Assembly: GCA_030142905.1 (NCBI GenBank)
Contig: JASJOG010000034.1
Coordinates: forward strand, 1,789,001 to 1,853,000
Reading direction: 5' to 3'
Source of the DNA: Heliopora coerulea
Taxonomy: Eukaryota; Cnidaria; Anthozoa; Scleralcyonacea; Helioporidae
Length of the DNA stretch: 64,000 nt
Shown here: piece by piece, positions 12,462 through 24,969 of the stretch
Numbering within the stretch: the first letter of the stretch is position 1
How the letters are laid out: every line of letters begins with the position of its first letter
Position numbers and translations under genes: made by a program
Notes under the pieces: generated by a model
The model's input: only the letters and a program-made list of their open reading frames with translations
Told to the model about the DNA's origin: nothing
Database searches by the model: none

Positions 12462-15400
12462 CGTCTTGGTGGATAAGCATAAGCACTACCATATGCTCTG
12501 TAAAGGTAAAGAGGAATATTTTTACATTAAATTATGCAAAACCAGTGTAAGGGGCTGTTTATATGGAAGGTGGGACTAGTCTCAGCAAACATGGGATATA
12601 GTGTTTACATGGTGAAAATTTTCCCACTCTTGCAGGGATCCTGGCTCAGCAAGGTTGTGCAAACAGGTTGTGTTGTGCAAACCAGGATTGCATTTTGCTG
12701 GACCAGGACAAAAATATCCTGCCAAGCACTTTCTCTGTAAATATACAGTCAATAGGATGTAATAAAGGAAGCTAATCACAGGGGTGGCACCCGAAATTCC
12801 CTGACACAGGGGCTAACATTCCTAACAGGGGGGTAAACCAGTGGGGACAGGAACACTCCCTCTTATAGTTCCTTATTTGAAGGTCAAAAACATTGCATTA
12901 TTTTTTGCAAGAATAATTGCAACAGCTGACTAGAAACAGTTTACTTTTAGATTTGACATGAAGAGAAGAGACTATTATCTTCCTTGGCTAAATCAATAAC
13001 AAGTATGTGTAGATTGTAGAATATATAAATGTGTTATCATCAGCAAAAATTCCCCCATCAAATTGATAATTTTTTCCCCAATAGGGGGTTAAGGTTCCCC
13101 TATAGGGGGGGCTGCAGCCCCCTTAGCCCAACATCAAGCACCACTCACTGGCCAATCACAAGACAAGATCCCACTTAACATCCCTTTCCATCTCCCATAC
13201 AAAGAGTTCTCAAGGAACACCTGGTATACCTCTTAAACTGTTGGTACAATAGATTCAAGTACATGTACTGCACCAATTTTCACATTTTGGGACTGCCATT
13301 TTTCACTTGAAGGGATAATGGCAACTAAGATGGGTTGTCAAGAACTATATTTATACAACATGTTCCCCATTCTTGATGTGCCATCTAAATAGGAATTGCA
13401 CCTACAACTGAACCTGAGCTGGTTTCACAGCTACTTATCAGCAACAAGAAATCAGTTGTCTACCTTGGTGGTGACCGACTTCTTGCTCTGGAGCTTGGGT
13501 AAGTTGAGTATCCATATGAACTGCCATAAGAACTGCCATATGGACTGTACCGGGATGGTGGTGCATAACGACCATAGCTGTAATAATAGTCATAATAACT
13601 ATCACGATACTGGTCTCTGTATCCATGGTAACCATCACGATACATATCTGGTCCACGATAACTGCTTCGTGGTGGTGGTCTTCGGCCACTGCAGAACAGT
13701 AACACACACATTTAGAAATCAACAGATTTAGCCAGACTAATTTACAGTCGGGCAATAATACAGCAATAACAGTGGGTAAACCCCACTGGCTCTGTGCAAA
13801 AGAAAAGAATCAGGGACCCTTGTGAACTTCATGACATCACAATTATTACAATGTTGCCACTATGATGAAATGACTTCATATGAAGAAAATCCCAAATTAT
13901 TTTTCAACTTTCAACCCTACAGTAATTGATCACTTTCCATGCCACTTTCAAGTACCAGCTAGCACACTTACCAGTAACTTATTACCATAATGGGCAAGGC
14001 TTGTCCCCCAATAACTAAAATTGTCAGGTGTTAGCCAGAGTAAGAAATCAAAGTGCAACCTTGTCCCTTAATGGGTAAAGTATGTTCAGAAATTTGTGTA
14101 CTTCTTTGTTCTCATTAATAAATTCTGCAATGTCAAGTGGTGGATAACTTTTTGTCATGCATGAAAATTGCAACTATACTGATATTAAAAAATGGATGAT
14201 AGTAAAAGATGGATGCAGAAAGATGAGTTGTATCACAATGACTGGGATTAACTAATGCACTTTCTACAATTGCATGACATACAATAAATGTCATTTCTTC
14301 TTTACTGGAGTTTATTACAATCACACAAGCATTATTCTAGTACATGTCTATCCTCTGAAGCAAACCCTTCTGACTCTGAAAATCATCACTTGCAGAAAGG
14401 ATGTGCTTTGCAAACAAAAGTTTATTTTATTAGTGGCTTGGAGGTGGCCCTAAGGTAATCTATCTGATGGGTCCCCAGACACCTGGTTCTCCCATTGCAA
14501 ATTCGGCAAATTTTCTATTGTACATACAGTAGAACCTGAGTTATGCAACCACCCTTGGTTCTCGTGAAAACGGTTGTACATGACAGGTGGTCATTAACAC
14601 AGGTTTGCAAATGATATCATTATTCTTAAAAATATCAAACATGTTTAAATACTAAAAACGCTGCAAAAGCTTTCAGCAATTTTTCTAGCTGAATCACCTT
14701 GGTTGGAAAGTTTGATGACACGCATTTGCTAATCCAACATCACGACCTTGTGTTTCTTGTGTACGTGAGCCATAGCCATAGTGAAAATTAATATGTAAAG
14801 ACAAGAGACTGTAGAACTGCTAGGTATTGAGAACTTTAGCAAACTGATAAAAATGAACTAAAAACAAAAACACTATTTATATGCAAATGACTGTGTCATA
14901 TTTACCTAAGACACGATGACATCATGACACCTTTTACACCTTGACAGGTGATATGCGCCATTTGATTTCAGAAAAATACAAAAACAAAATTCCATACATA
15001 TTTACATGATGACTTGCGAGTCATGTATTTTAATTGAAATGTAAGATACAATGTCATGTCATGAGTTTTTAAGTTTGCAAGATGGATATAGACACTTGTC
15101 AACAGGAAAGGCAACGTTGTTTTGAAATTTGAGTATCATAATACAGTACATTGTTTGTGAAAAATATCAACTCTTGTCTCTCAGTATTCTGCATACATGT
15201 TGGGCATTTGAAGTGAAAATGGCCATTAATAACAGGTAAATTTCTTGCTTGGGATGCAAAAAAGTGGTCGCTGGTCGTGTTGGGCAGGTGGTTGCTCATT
15301 ACAGGTACTTTTTAGCTACAGGAAATGTGGTCATATATGGCAGGTGGTTGCAAAACATGGGGGTCACATAACTCAGGTTCTACTGTATTACTATTACAGA

Positions 15401-18400
15401 AACCATGCTTAACATTATACAAACCCTCTCCTTCTTGGACAGTCTCTTGCCCTATTGAAAAGTAATTTTAGAATTTCAGTCATTGTGGCAGATTTACAAA
15501 GTAGGAATGAATATACTATTCATTTCCTGAACTATTATAAGCACCCAGTTCTTGGGATTAACAACATACCAACTGCAGAAGATTTTAAAATCTAGAGAAA
15601 ATTTAATCATAAGATTTCCTAGTCTCCTGAACTCTCAGGAAGATAAAAATCTTTCTACAGTTTTCTGGCAACAGCAACAACAACCACAACAACAAAAAAA
15701 GAAATACACCATGCAATAGGTAGAAGTTATCAGCTACACAAATTTTACCTTCTGGTACCATAACTAGACTACTGGTTCAGGATCAACTAAAGCTATTTTT
15801 CCTGAATAAATGAACTTGAACTTGTAAACTTAAAGGGTCATCCACAACCCAAACTCTTCTGAATCTGCTATTGTATCAATCTTTTCACAGTTATGGGCAC
15901 CATTATGTTTTAAATAAAATTTTCTTCCAAAAGGCTAATATTATACGAGAATTGACTCAACATAATATCAAAAGCCTTCAGGTCACTTTAAAAAAGTTAA
16001 TTTATCAAGACAGTCATGTGAAATCTCTATCACAAGCAGACATATTCAAAGAATGAACAAATTATAATGGCTGTGGAACTGCACAACTTGAAAATTAATT
16101 AAAATAAAATTAAGGGAGCACAGTTCTCTTGTCTTACAAAGGGGATACACAGCCAATGGGTCACCAACATTTTGCAGTTAGAATTCATTGGGGTGGCAAC
16201 CCCTCCCTTCCAGAAAAACTAAAGCAGAAAGATCATGTTTCTTGTGCATCCTCAATGTTAACAAGCTTATATTGCTCAAAATGTTATTTTCTTTTGCCAA
16301 AAAACTATCAGGATAAATTCTTAAATATAAAACAATCATTATCATAATAGCATCTTACCAATGACCTTCCTTCCCACATTCAAAGCATTCATTTTCACCA
16401 GCACTTGGCTTTCCTTTACTTTTTGCTTGCTAAATGGAATAAGTAATATATGGATTCCAAATAAATGTTTGATACATTTCTCAAAGAAAGGCACACTTAG
16501 TTAGAAGCAACTGACCAATACCAGAAGAGGTGGGAAAGACTGTTGAGGGGGGCAGGGCTAATGAGTATGGTTGCTATTGTGTGTAAAGGGAACTTGATAT
16601 TTGAACTTTTATATTTGTGTTAAAAAACAATATATATTTGATATTAAACTATTCAACACACTTAGTTCAGTAGGTAATGTTCTGACATGGGTCAACTACC
16701 ACTTAATCTAATAAACATGACTCTTCAATACAGAATCATTTTTGAGAGTTTCTAGTTATTCATGTTAAAATGAATGGAAGTACAAATATCTTTTCAAGTA
16801 AAATTAGTGATTTGAAGAGCTATATCAAGGAGAAACTTCTTATTATAATGACTTACTACATATTATGGTTACCTGCACTTGAATATGAACACCCATAAAC
16901 TCTGTATCATCCAGCTTCTCTACAGCTTTTTCAGCATCTTCTTGCTTCTCAAAATGCTAAAAAGGTTGATAGAATATGAGAAATGCAAAGAGTTTTTGGT
17001 AGGTGAATTTCACACAATGTACCCTGCTGGATCAGAGCCTATCATTAACCTGCTCCTATTACTGTGTAGCACTTGTGATTTAGTGAGATTTTTGTCAAAT
17101 GTAAAGTAAAAAACAAATTCTGAAAAACAATGACATCTTGAAAAGCCAAGATAAGAGTTAAAACAAGACAACGAATGATTGCAATGATATTTCAACTTTA
17201 TTGCAAAGCCATTGTCAAATCAAAATGAATGACAAGCAAGCAGTGTGATTTTTTATAGTTACAACGATGACATCATCAACTGGAATGCAGAGGACACACA
17301 TGAATAATTGTGAAGCCATCAATAATGACTGTTAACACTTATAAGAAATATATTAAGGAAATAGTGTTAGTTCTTTGGATGCCTTCAGGCCATTATTTAA
17401 CTCTTGTCTGTTAAACTTTATAAACAGAGCTTCTAAGAGTAATATTACATTAGGATTTTTATTTTTATAACAATGTAATATTCTGACATTATTAACCCTA
17501 TTAAACGTAGTCTTGAAAAACTTCTCACTGATTCTTGTGCCAAAACAGCCTTTTCTTTTGATAATAATTTATATGAACAAGTTGACAGTGTATCAATGGG
17601 TTCACCTTTAGGACCAGTTTTGGCTAACATCATACTCACTGAATTTGAAAAGGTTGTCCTTTCAGATCTACTACAGTCTGATATATTAAAATTTTATTGT
17701 CGATACATCGATAACACTCTTGTCCTAGCTAAACCCACAGATATCCCTACTGTCTTAAACAAATTCAATACTTTTGATAAAAACCTTAACTTTACTCTTG
17801 AAAATTTTGAAGATGGGTCTGTTCATTTTTTAGATCTTAATGTTACTGATACAGGTATTGATATCTTTCACAAAGATACTCACACTGGTCAGTATACTCG
17901 TTTTTCTAGTTTTGAACCTTTGGGTCGCAAAACAGCATGGATCAAATCTCTTTTCTACCGAGCAGTCATGATTTGCAGTGAACCATTTCTCCTTAATAAC
18001 CAGATCACAAATATTATCAAACTTATGTCATGGAATGGTTTCCCCGCAAACATCAGAAAATCTATCATTTCCAAACTAAAAAATAAACATCTTTCCAGTA
18101 TCTCCAAACCAGTTACAGAACCTGACGACACACTACCTAAAGTCTGGTTTCTTTTTCCAAACCTCGGTAAAACTGGTGAAAGTCTTGTTAAAACCTGTAT
18201 TAAGAAAATACGCCGAAATCTAAATAAGCCAACAAAATTCATTGTTGTTTACCACACTAAAAAAGTATCTTATTTTCTTTCATAATAAGGACAAAATTCC
18301 AGATGTTTCTCATAATAACGTAATCTACAAAATAACTTGTCCAGGATGTAATAAACATTACATAGGAAAAACAGAATGCTGCTTAGATAAACAACTTCTG

Positions 18401-20001
18401 GAATACTCTTCTGACTGTCAAAACAGTGCTGTTGCTCAACACATTACCAACTGTGATCACGTCAATTATCTAACGAATGTCAGTAACCTTTTTGACAATC
18501 TCAATGACACTTCTCATCCTCCTTTCACCAACACCTCTCCTATATATAAAAATCTCATCACCAATAACATCAAAAGATTATATTGTTGTAAAAACAAAAA
18601 CCCTAATTTAATATTACTCTTAGAAGCTCTGTTTATAAAGTTTAACAGACAAGAGTTAAATAATGGCCTGAAGGCATCCAAAGAACTAACACTATTTCCT
18701 TAATATAATTCTTATAAGTGTTAACAGTCATTAGTGATAGCTTTACAATTATTCATGTGTGTCCTCTGCATTCCAGTTGATGATGTCATTGTTGTAACTA
18801 TAAAAATCACACTGCTTGCTTGTACTTCATTTCAACTTGACAATGACTTTGCAATAAAGTCCAAATATCATCGCAATCATTTGTCTTCTTGTTTTAACTC
18901 ATATCTTGGGTTTTCAAGATGTCATTGTTTTTCGGAATTTGTATTTTACATTATTTCATAAAATTGTCTGCTGGTACCAGATTATGTCAAATGTAGATGT
19001 TGTAAATAAAAATTTGTCATCACATTACCCACACGGCCGTATTACCCACAGCAGCTTCAAAAACAGAAAAATCAACAGATAATCTGCAGGTGATTGCCTG
19101 GAAAATATGGTACTATCCTATGAGGGCAGTTAAAAAATAAGTATACTTCTACCCTTGAATCTCTTCCTTCTTTCCTATAAACCTAACAGTATTCACACAA
19201 ATAAATACCAGTCTTGCATAAGAACCTCACCCACAACGAGGCAGCACTTGTTCAATGCAATTGAGTCCACTTTGCATGTGCAAATCACATGAATTTGCCC
19301 AATATGCATTGTTAAATTGTCAGAAATCTCAAAGAAAGCTACATTTCTTTCCACATTTTCACCAAAATTTTCTGGTTTTGCAGAATTTGGAAAATGCTGT
19401 TTGGCTGATATAGTTACTTCGCTGGATCAAGATTTTCACCCGTGGTCTGCTAGTTCAATAACCACCCCTGTTCTTGTATGATCACAATTCACTTATGCAA
19501 AGTGATTCCTGGGATGCTGACCCTCGTCCTCTGGGGCATCGGAACGTTACTTTGGATTTGGGCTTACATTGTGTCCAGAAAGCGTGTCACACTAGCGCGG
19601 AAATAAAAACAATCAGACAGTTGGCCAGCAAAAGTTGCGTTCTTTTCTAAGCAAGGTGGAACAAACTGCTGTTTTGTAATCAACGCGGGTTTGTTTTCCC
19701 TCGAAGAACATGCGATTAGAGTAACATCTGAGCAGTTAGAACTTACGACAAAGGCGAAGTTTCGAAGGATGTCACATTTTTCTATCTTCCCGTACTTCTC
19801 GAACAACTCTGTAAGCTCTGAACGTTTGCAGTTGTCGGGTAAGTTACCGACATACAGTTTGGTTGGTGGTGGGCCTTCGCGTCTGCTCGAACGAGAGTGC
19901 GACGGTGACTCAGATTCTCTCCGGGGTTCCTCAGTCTTGGGCTCTGTTTTCACTTCTGGTTCTTCGTTAGAGGTACTGTTTGTCACTTCTTCCTCCGACA
20001 T
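12462..20001 (-). CDS. RBM4/lark-like RNA-binding protein (RRM plus CCHC zinc knuckle)
   Basis: Coding exons are 19747-20001, 16873-16956, 16359-16429, 15425-15451, 13464-13688 and 12462-12497. All junctions are GT-AG and phases agree, giving 232 codons before the unresolved 3' end. Residues 1-45 are acidic and Ser-rich. An RRM follows at about 47-113, with RNP2 KLYVGNL, RNP1-like NFAFVHF, and the RBM4-like run KCDILRNFAFV then LDDTEFMGVHIQVQ. The CCHC knuckle CFECGKEGHWARDC is at about 127-140. The tail is rich in Tyr, Arg and Ser with SR dipeptides (RARSRSPPR). RBM4/lark proteins bind RNA and control splicing and translation; this one has a single RRM where vertebrate RBM4 has two. SRSF7 shares RRM plus knuckle, but the RRM sequence favours RBM4. 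The start is the ATG at 20001, which precedes MSEEEV. Confidence 0.88.
14527..15385. mobile_element. Pogo/Tc1-type MITE in RBM4-like intron 4
   Basis: The terminal inverted repeats begin CAGTAGAACCTGAGTTATG and are flanked by TA on both sides (14525-14526 and 15386-15387), as expected of TA-targeting elements. Subterminal parts are also related (GGTGGTTGCA near both ends). It is 859 bp with no transposase frame, so it is non-autonomous. Confidence 0.75.
17479..18285 (+). pseudogene. Reverse transcriptase fragment of Penelope-like element
   Basis: An open frame enters from a 5' truncation and carries MGSPLGPVLANI, the catalytic-motif region CRYIDNTLVLA (the second Asp of the usual YxDD is Asn), and THTGQYTRFSSF and WNGFP, which are typical of Penelope-type RTs. 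The changed catalytic residue and the truncation indicate loss of activity. Confidence 0.85.
18242..18703 (+). pseudogene. GIY-YIG endonuclease part of Penelope-like element
   Basis: It lies in another frame, overlapping the RT frame end, so a frameshift occurred near 18260. VIYKITCPGCNKHYIGKT is the GIY-YIG core of these elements with its CxxC insert. The arginine expected after the YIGKT core is not seen (ECCLDKQ), consistent with decay. Confidence 0.8.
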
Positions 20002-20442
20002 CTTCTGCAAAGAAACCGTTTCGAACAAATATTGGATATTGATCCGCGTGCACAATATTCAACGTTAGGTTCCTTCTCACAACGTGGTTTCTTTTACTAG
20101 TGCCGGATATTTTCGATGCACGAATAGCGCACGGGTCGGCACGTAGGACCACGAATGTGCAACGAAGGGCAATTCACATGTGCTTGACCTATATTTTTTT
20201 TGCATAGTTTTGTTGGATATCAACACTTTACGAACAAAATTGACTTAACTTGTAATTATAATGCCCTACTTGCCGACCATTTCAGCATTGGGCGTCTCCC
20301 CTTTCATAAGTTAAACGGTTTGGCGAAAGCCAGCGTAAAATATTGTATTTTTTTACGAATAAACGCCCTGGGCGTTTATTAAATTTTCGCACTTTCAGAG
20401 GGTTAATTCGAAAAGAGGTGTTAATTCGAGAAGAGGCGTTCA
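20002..20442 (-). promoter_or_regulatory. Upstream region of the RBM4-like gene
   Basis: This should hold the 5' UTR and promoter. I see no clear TATA box. An in-frame upstream ATG at 20055 exists, but the RBM4-like start at 20001 is preferred because the acidic N-terminus begins there. Confidence 0.4.
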
Positions 20443-20450
20443 TTAGGGAG

Positions 20451-21301
20451 CAGTGGTGGCGAACCGGGGGGCTAGGGGGGCTTTAGCCCCCCCAAAGTAA
20501 AAGTGGGGGGAATAGCCCTCCCAAAATATTTACTGGAAAAATATAAAATTACAGAATAGACAATATAACAGACATTGTAATTCATTGAAGATTTGAGTAA
20601 GCAAAAAGTGTATTTGAATTGATTCTTTTTACATATCTTTACCTTTAAATCTGAAGCATTGATAAAAAGTTCACGAGTTAAGATGGTTAAACATCAAATG
20701 GTTAAGATTGTCTCACATCTCGAAATTTCCGACCGCCATCTTGCATAAATTGCATTCGTTTATTTGGAAAGAATACTTCATGTAACACTGAAACTCAGAG
20801 ATCTAAGGATAACAATAAATTTCGTTACCGATCCAAAGCAAGCCATAATCCTTCTAAACAAATCCACGTGGTGCGAGAAAAAAGTCAAAAAACTGCATGA
20901 ATATTAAAATAATTTTAATAAAAGTAAATAGTGATCAATGGAGCAGTCAAAACTGTTTAAGTTCTTTTCACCTCTTCCACGGAAGCGGCAAAGAGGTGAA
21001 GAAAACCAAAATTCTGAATATAGGCAAAACAAAGTATTAACTGTAGAAAGTGAAAGTGGTCTTACATTTGAATAAATGTTTTCATTTGGCTTATGCTAAT
21101 ATATCTTGTTAATGATTGTCTGAATGCAAAGAAAAATCCATTTAGACTTTATGTATACGAAACAACCGGGCACTATTTTTATGTTCGGATGCGCATTAAG
21201 AAATCTTTCATAGCTAATACCCCAAACTCAATTAAATTTTTTTTTGGCTTAGCTGAAAATTAGCCTTCCCCCAAAAAATAAATGTTGTTCCGCGACCCCT
21301 G
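20451..21301. mobile_element. Non-autonomous hAT element with 8-bp target duplication
   Basis: Perfect 8-bp direct repeats TTAGGGAG (20443-20450 and 21302-21309) flank an 851-bp element. It begins CAGTGGTGGCGAACC and, read from the other end, CAGGGGTCGCGGAAC. Subterminal G- and C-runs form hairpins. Ends and target duplication are those of hAT transposons. Confidence 0.85.
20938..21075 (+). pseudogene. Possible transposase N-terminus inside hAT element
   Basis: This 45-codon frame begins MEQSKLFKFFSPLPRKR. Such a short basic 'xFFxP' start resembles the N-terminus of ZMYM1-like hAT transposases. The catalytic part is absent, as in internally deleted elements. The assignment rests on a short motif. 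Confidence 0.45.
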
Positions 21302-21619
21302 TTAGGGAGAGGCATTTCTTCGCCATAAAACACGAAACTTATCACAAGGGTAATTCTACCATACCTTTTATTCACAAAATGTGACACATCACCGCGTACT
21401 CCAATGAAAGCGTGCCCGACGTAGTTCAACAGAAATACGCAACAAACAGAATCTTCATGGAAGAAAACGCATGTTATAGATATAGCAAAATAGTCGTCTG
21501 TTCAAAAGGATGTTAAATCTGAGAAAGACCCTTTTGTAAGTACAGTATTATCTTATTCAGCCAATCATACTGTGCTCATCACAATTCCAAACTAATCAGT
21601 TGGGTAAGTATTAATTTTA

Positions 21620-21910
21620 CTCAAATGATATTTCCAATCGCGACTCTGATTGTTGTTCCAACAGCTAAGACAAATGCAAGCACTTTCTCTCCAATGCCCT
21701 TACATGTTGCCACGACCCTATGAGCTGCTTGAGATCCTCCACCTCTATTGGCAACTGCCGGACATAATTATTTTTGCTGCACAGCCAACACCTATTCCTG
21801 CTGAGATAAAGCCTGCTTCTGAAATGACGACTGTGGCAGCAGCAACAGCAACCGCACCACCAAGAACCTATTATTTTCCATCCCCATGTGTCAAAAGTAA
21901 TGTATGAAAT
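21620..21910 (-). pseudogene. Frameshifted ISG12-like exon (old copy)
   Basis: After a WGWKIIG start, the minus strand carries ISG12-like stretches in shifted frames (VLGGAVAVAATVVISEAG, then FISAGIGVGCAAK) before a stop. Flanking sequence resembles the alpha block at clearly lower identity than the recent copies, so this belongs to an earlier round of duplication. Confidence 0.7.
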
Positions 21911-24500
21911 AAAAAACATGTAGCTAGTGGTTGGTGGAAGATTGAATTTGCTGTACCCATGATCCATTAGGGTGTTTATCATCCACATTATGTCATGAAC
22001 ATATCAGTAAAAATGACGGGTCTGCATCACCGGTTACAAGTTCATAAACAGAAGCAAGGACTGTACCCATTGATCCTGTTAACTCCAAATTCTCCCGAGT
22101 AATCACAAAGCTAAATGACTACACGCAGAATCGGTGGCCTGGCATCGTATCGCAAGTAGAGCAATTCAATAAGAGGAGCAAGTTACGAGAGCCTCGGGGG
22201 TTACAGCCTCCGGTATTTTGAACCTGGTCCGAAGAGCTGATTTCAGAAGCTGCGTCTGTTCATTACTATTTGTTCTCTGGCATTCGTTCAGTTATTGATT
22301 GGTCATACCAGCTTAAGAGCGTTAACCACATTTGGATCACGAATGTTCCGTTTCTCTGTTAAACCGATGTTTGACGATGCAATGATTTGTGAAACCCGTC
22401 TCGCAACCCCACTGTAAGACAGATTTAACCCTTTCCTGTCCGAGACTCCTCTCCTTGTCGAGTAAAATTGTCTAGCGTTAGCCAGAGTAAAATTGTTTGG
22501 AGTTAGCCAGAGTAAAATTAAGAAGTCGGGTCGGTTAAAGCTTCTTCAAAGTCATAAACCTGACTCGGTTTTCGTTGAGAGACAGGCTTCATTAAAAGTT
22601 GAAAAGGTTTAACTCTATGCAATCATCGCGAGCTTGCGTCATTAAGATTGCAGCGTGTAACAACTTTTGTAGGTTTCCCATAACATTGCATCGTTGCATT
22701 GTTTAGAACACGGAAGTTGCCCTCCCGGCGGTAGTGGGGGAGGAGAAAGCACACTCTCCACTTTTGTAGTACAAGTATTAATGATGGATAGAGAAAACGC
22801 AACACACTTGCCTTACTTGTTAAACTCGTTATATTTAGAACTAAATAGACAGACTTTTTGTTCAAATTGAAAAAGCAGTTTTCAAGCCCGGCTTTTATTG
22901 TTAGGTTAGCTTCTTAAACGTCAATGATTAAACTAAAACACTCACATTTTTTAGAGTTTGAATTCGTGGAAAAGTGTAACGTCCTAGATACATTCATCCG
23001 AAAACTTGCGCATTGTTCTCAAGAACGTAATATGAATGAGTAGTACATACTAGGTCACCCCGACCTTCATGGTTGCTCATTGCACGTCCCCCCTTTTGTC
23101 CTGAGCTGGATCAACTCCTGATTCGGATTTGTTCTCCTTTTTTAGAACCAGTATCATTATATGATATTATAGAGGAAATGTGAAGTCAACCTCGGTTTTT
23201 GTTCATGACACCCCCCTTGAACAGGATCTCTGAGACACAACAATTCTCTAATTCCTGACAAACACCAAGCTGATATCAAGAAAACGTAAGTTGCCGACTC
23301 GCAATAAACTCGAACTTTGTTAAGCAACCGTCTGACTATATTTTCCGGTCGTATTTTCAAAGGTATCGCATTTTCTGTCATTGCAACAAGCAGTTTCGCC
23401 AACTCTACATTTGTCAGTTAAACAATTGTGATTTCGGCGACGATCGCATTTTCTATCGCTTCGCATTTCCTCTCAGTCAGCCATTTGAGGCTCTGTTCTC
23501 AGGTTTGTAACGAAGAAGTTCGCTCATTTGTCTCTAGTCCCCCATATTACAAGAAATGATACTGACAGTGAAGGCAAACTTGCTTATCTCTGCCACTGCC
23601 CACTGCCAGAAGCAGTGGAAACAACTGGTATAGTTTACATCTTTACGTCGAACGCGTGAGATATGCTTCCAAAAACACACTTTTCTGTGTCTTCTTTCGA
23701 GCTCATTTCAAAAAATTGCTCAACTACTACCCTAAATCCTCATCTGAGAAGAAACCCAATCGTTTTCATCATAATCATTGACCACGAAAACTGACTAGAA
23801 CCCTCTTAACGCTCTCCGGATTTTCGGTGAGTTGGTAGGCTTGGAACTCGGCGTCTCTAACGGATGTATGTTTACAGTTTCCCGGACAACACAACGGTTG
23901 AGCCAAGGCTTTAGGGATTCTGCTCAGTGATCTCACGTTTGTACACGACTGCGTTCGTCTGTTCACTCTACCTCGGCTCGCAAATTAACCATCAGCACAT
24001 CACTTACCCACAATCACCTCCACTACCTCCCGGTGAACAAATTAGAAAAAGCAAAGTCATAAGATCAGTTTTCTAACACAACGCAACACACAGAACTGTA
24101 AACTACGTTAGATTTTCATTCGTCTTCTTTCGTCACCATTGCATTGCTGTTTTAAATAGAAGGCAGAGAAACGATAGCTGAAAAGAACAGGTATTAGTGA
24201 AAAACGTAATGTGTAATGAGTAATGGTGTACAATCAGAAACAGTGCAACAGTTGTAGTAAGCGTAGTCGTATCAACATATGCTTTACAAATGTAAAAAAA
24301 CACCTTTATATACTGTCAACGGGTAGACTGTGTTCACCATATTAGTTATTACCTCAAAGGACGACATATGTTGCCGTCTCGACAGTCGGGCAATCCAAAA
24401 ATTCTAAAGGTGCATATTACGGGGGCTTCAGCTGTCACCGTCACTAGTATTTTAAAGCTTGGTTTAAGCTTTTTACAGTGGGAGCTCTCCACTTGACGAG
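21911..24500. repeat. Decayed alpha-like unit (old copy 1)
   Basis: It matches the alpha layout with many substitutions. Remnants are the coil exon (22810-22930, with an in-frame stop) and the Gly-rich microexon near 24000-24030, which has lost its acceptor AG but keeps donor GTAAGT preceded by GG. No intact gene remains. Confidence 0.65.
22460..22520. repeat. 25-bp tandem repeat with hairpin motif
   Basis: Two 25-bp units begin GAGTAAAATTGT and end GTTAGCCA, followed by a partial third. Intact versions of this motif elsewhere contain CTGGC and GCCAG arms. Confidence 0.75.
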
Positions 24501-24969
24501 CAAACTTGGATGGCGTTAGCCAGAGTAATAGAACAGAAGTCTTATCCTGCATGGAAATTGTTAACTGAGATGGTTATAAGGCCTTGTCCACACTAATCCG
24601 TATGAATTTGAAAACGTTATTTTCTCAGGTTTGGCCTTCCATCCACAGTAAAACAGCGTTTTCGACCATCGAAAACGAATCTTTTTAAAAATGCTCTTCG
24701 GAGTGCATAAACTTAAGGGTTCTGGTTACATATTACAGAGTGAAAGTGAAAACGGACCTTTTTTAACACACAGAAATCAGGCTCGAGTCAACATTTTTCA
24801 GTTGACATCGGCAGTGTCAGATTATCACGAAAAATATCTGTTCAAGTATCTCTGAGGATGATTCTGAATAAAACAGCGCAGTATACTTAGCCTTTCTGGG
24901 GGCAAATGGACGTTTTAACGTGGACGGCAAAAACTACAAAAGGATAGTGCTGCAATTGCACCATCTTAA

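Larger units (their letters stand above)
17098..18953 (+). mobile_element. Penelope-like element with long inverted repeats, in RBM4-like intron 1
   Basis: The core encodes Penelope-type reverse transcriptase followed by a GIY-YIG endonuclease, in the opposite sense to the host gene. Inverted repeats of about 380 bp (17098-17480 and 18575-18953) flank it, consistent with the pseudo-LTR arrangement of this class. It is truncated at its 5' end and frameshifted, so it is dead. Confidence 0.85.

Noticed and set aside
13105..13121. GGGGG-CTGCAG-CCCCC palindrome
   Set aside because: Resembles hAT subterminal G/C runs, but no matching ends or target duplication were found around it.
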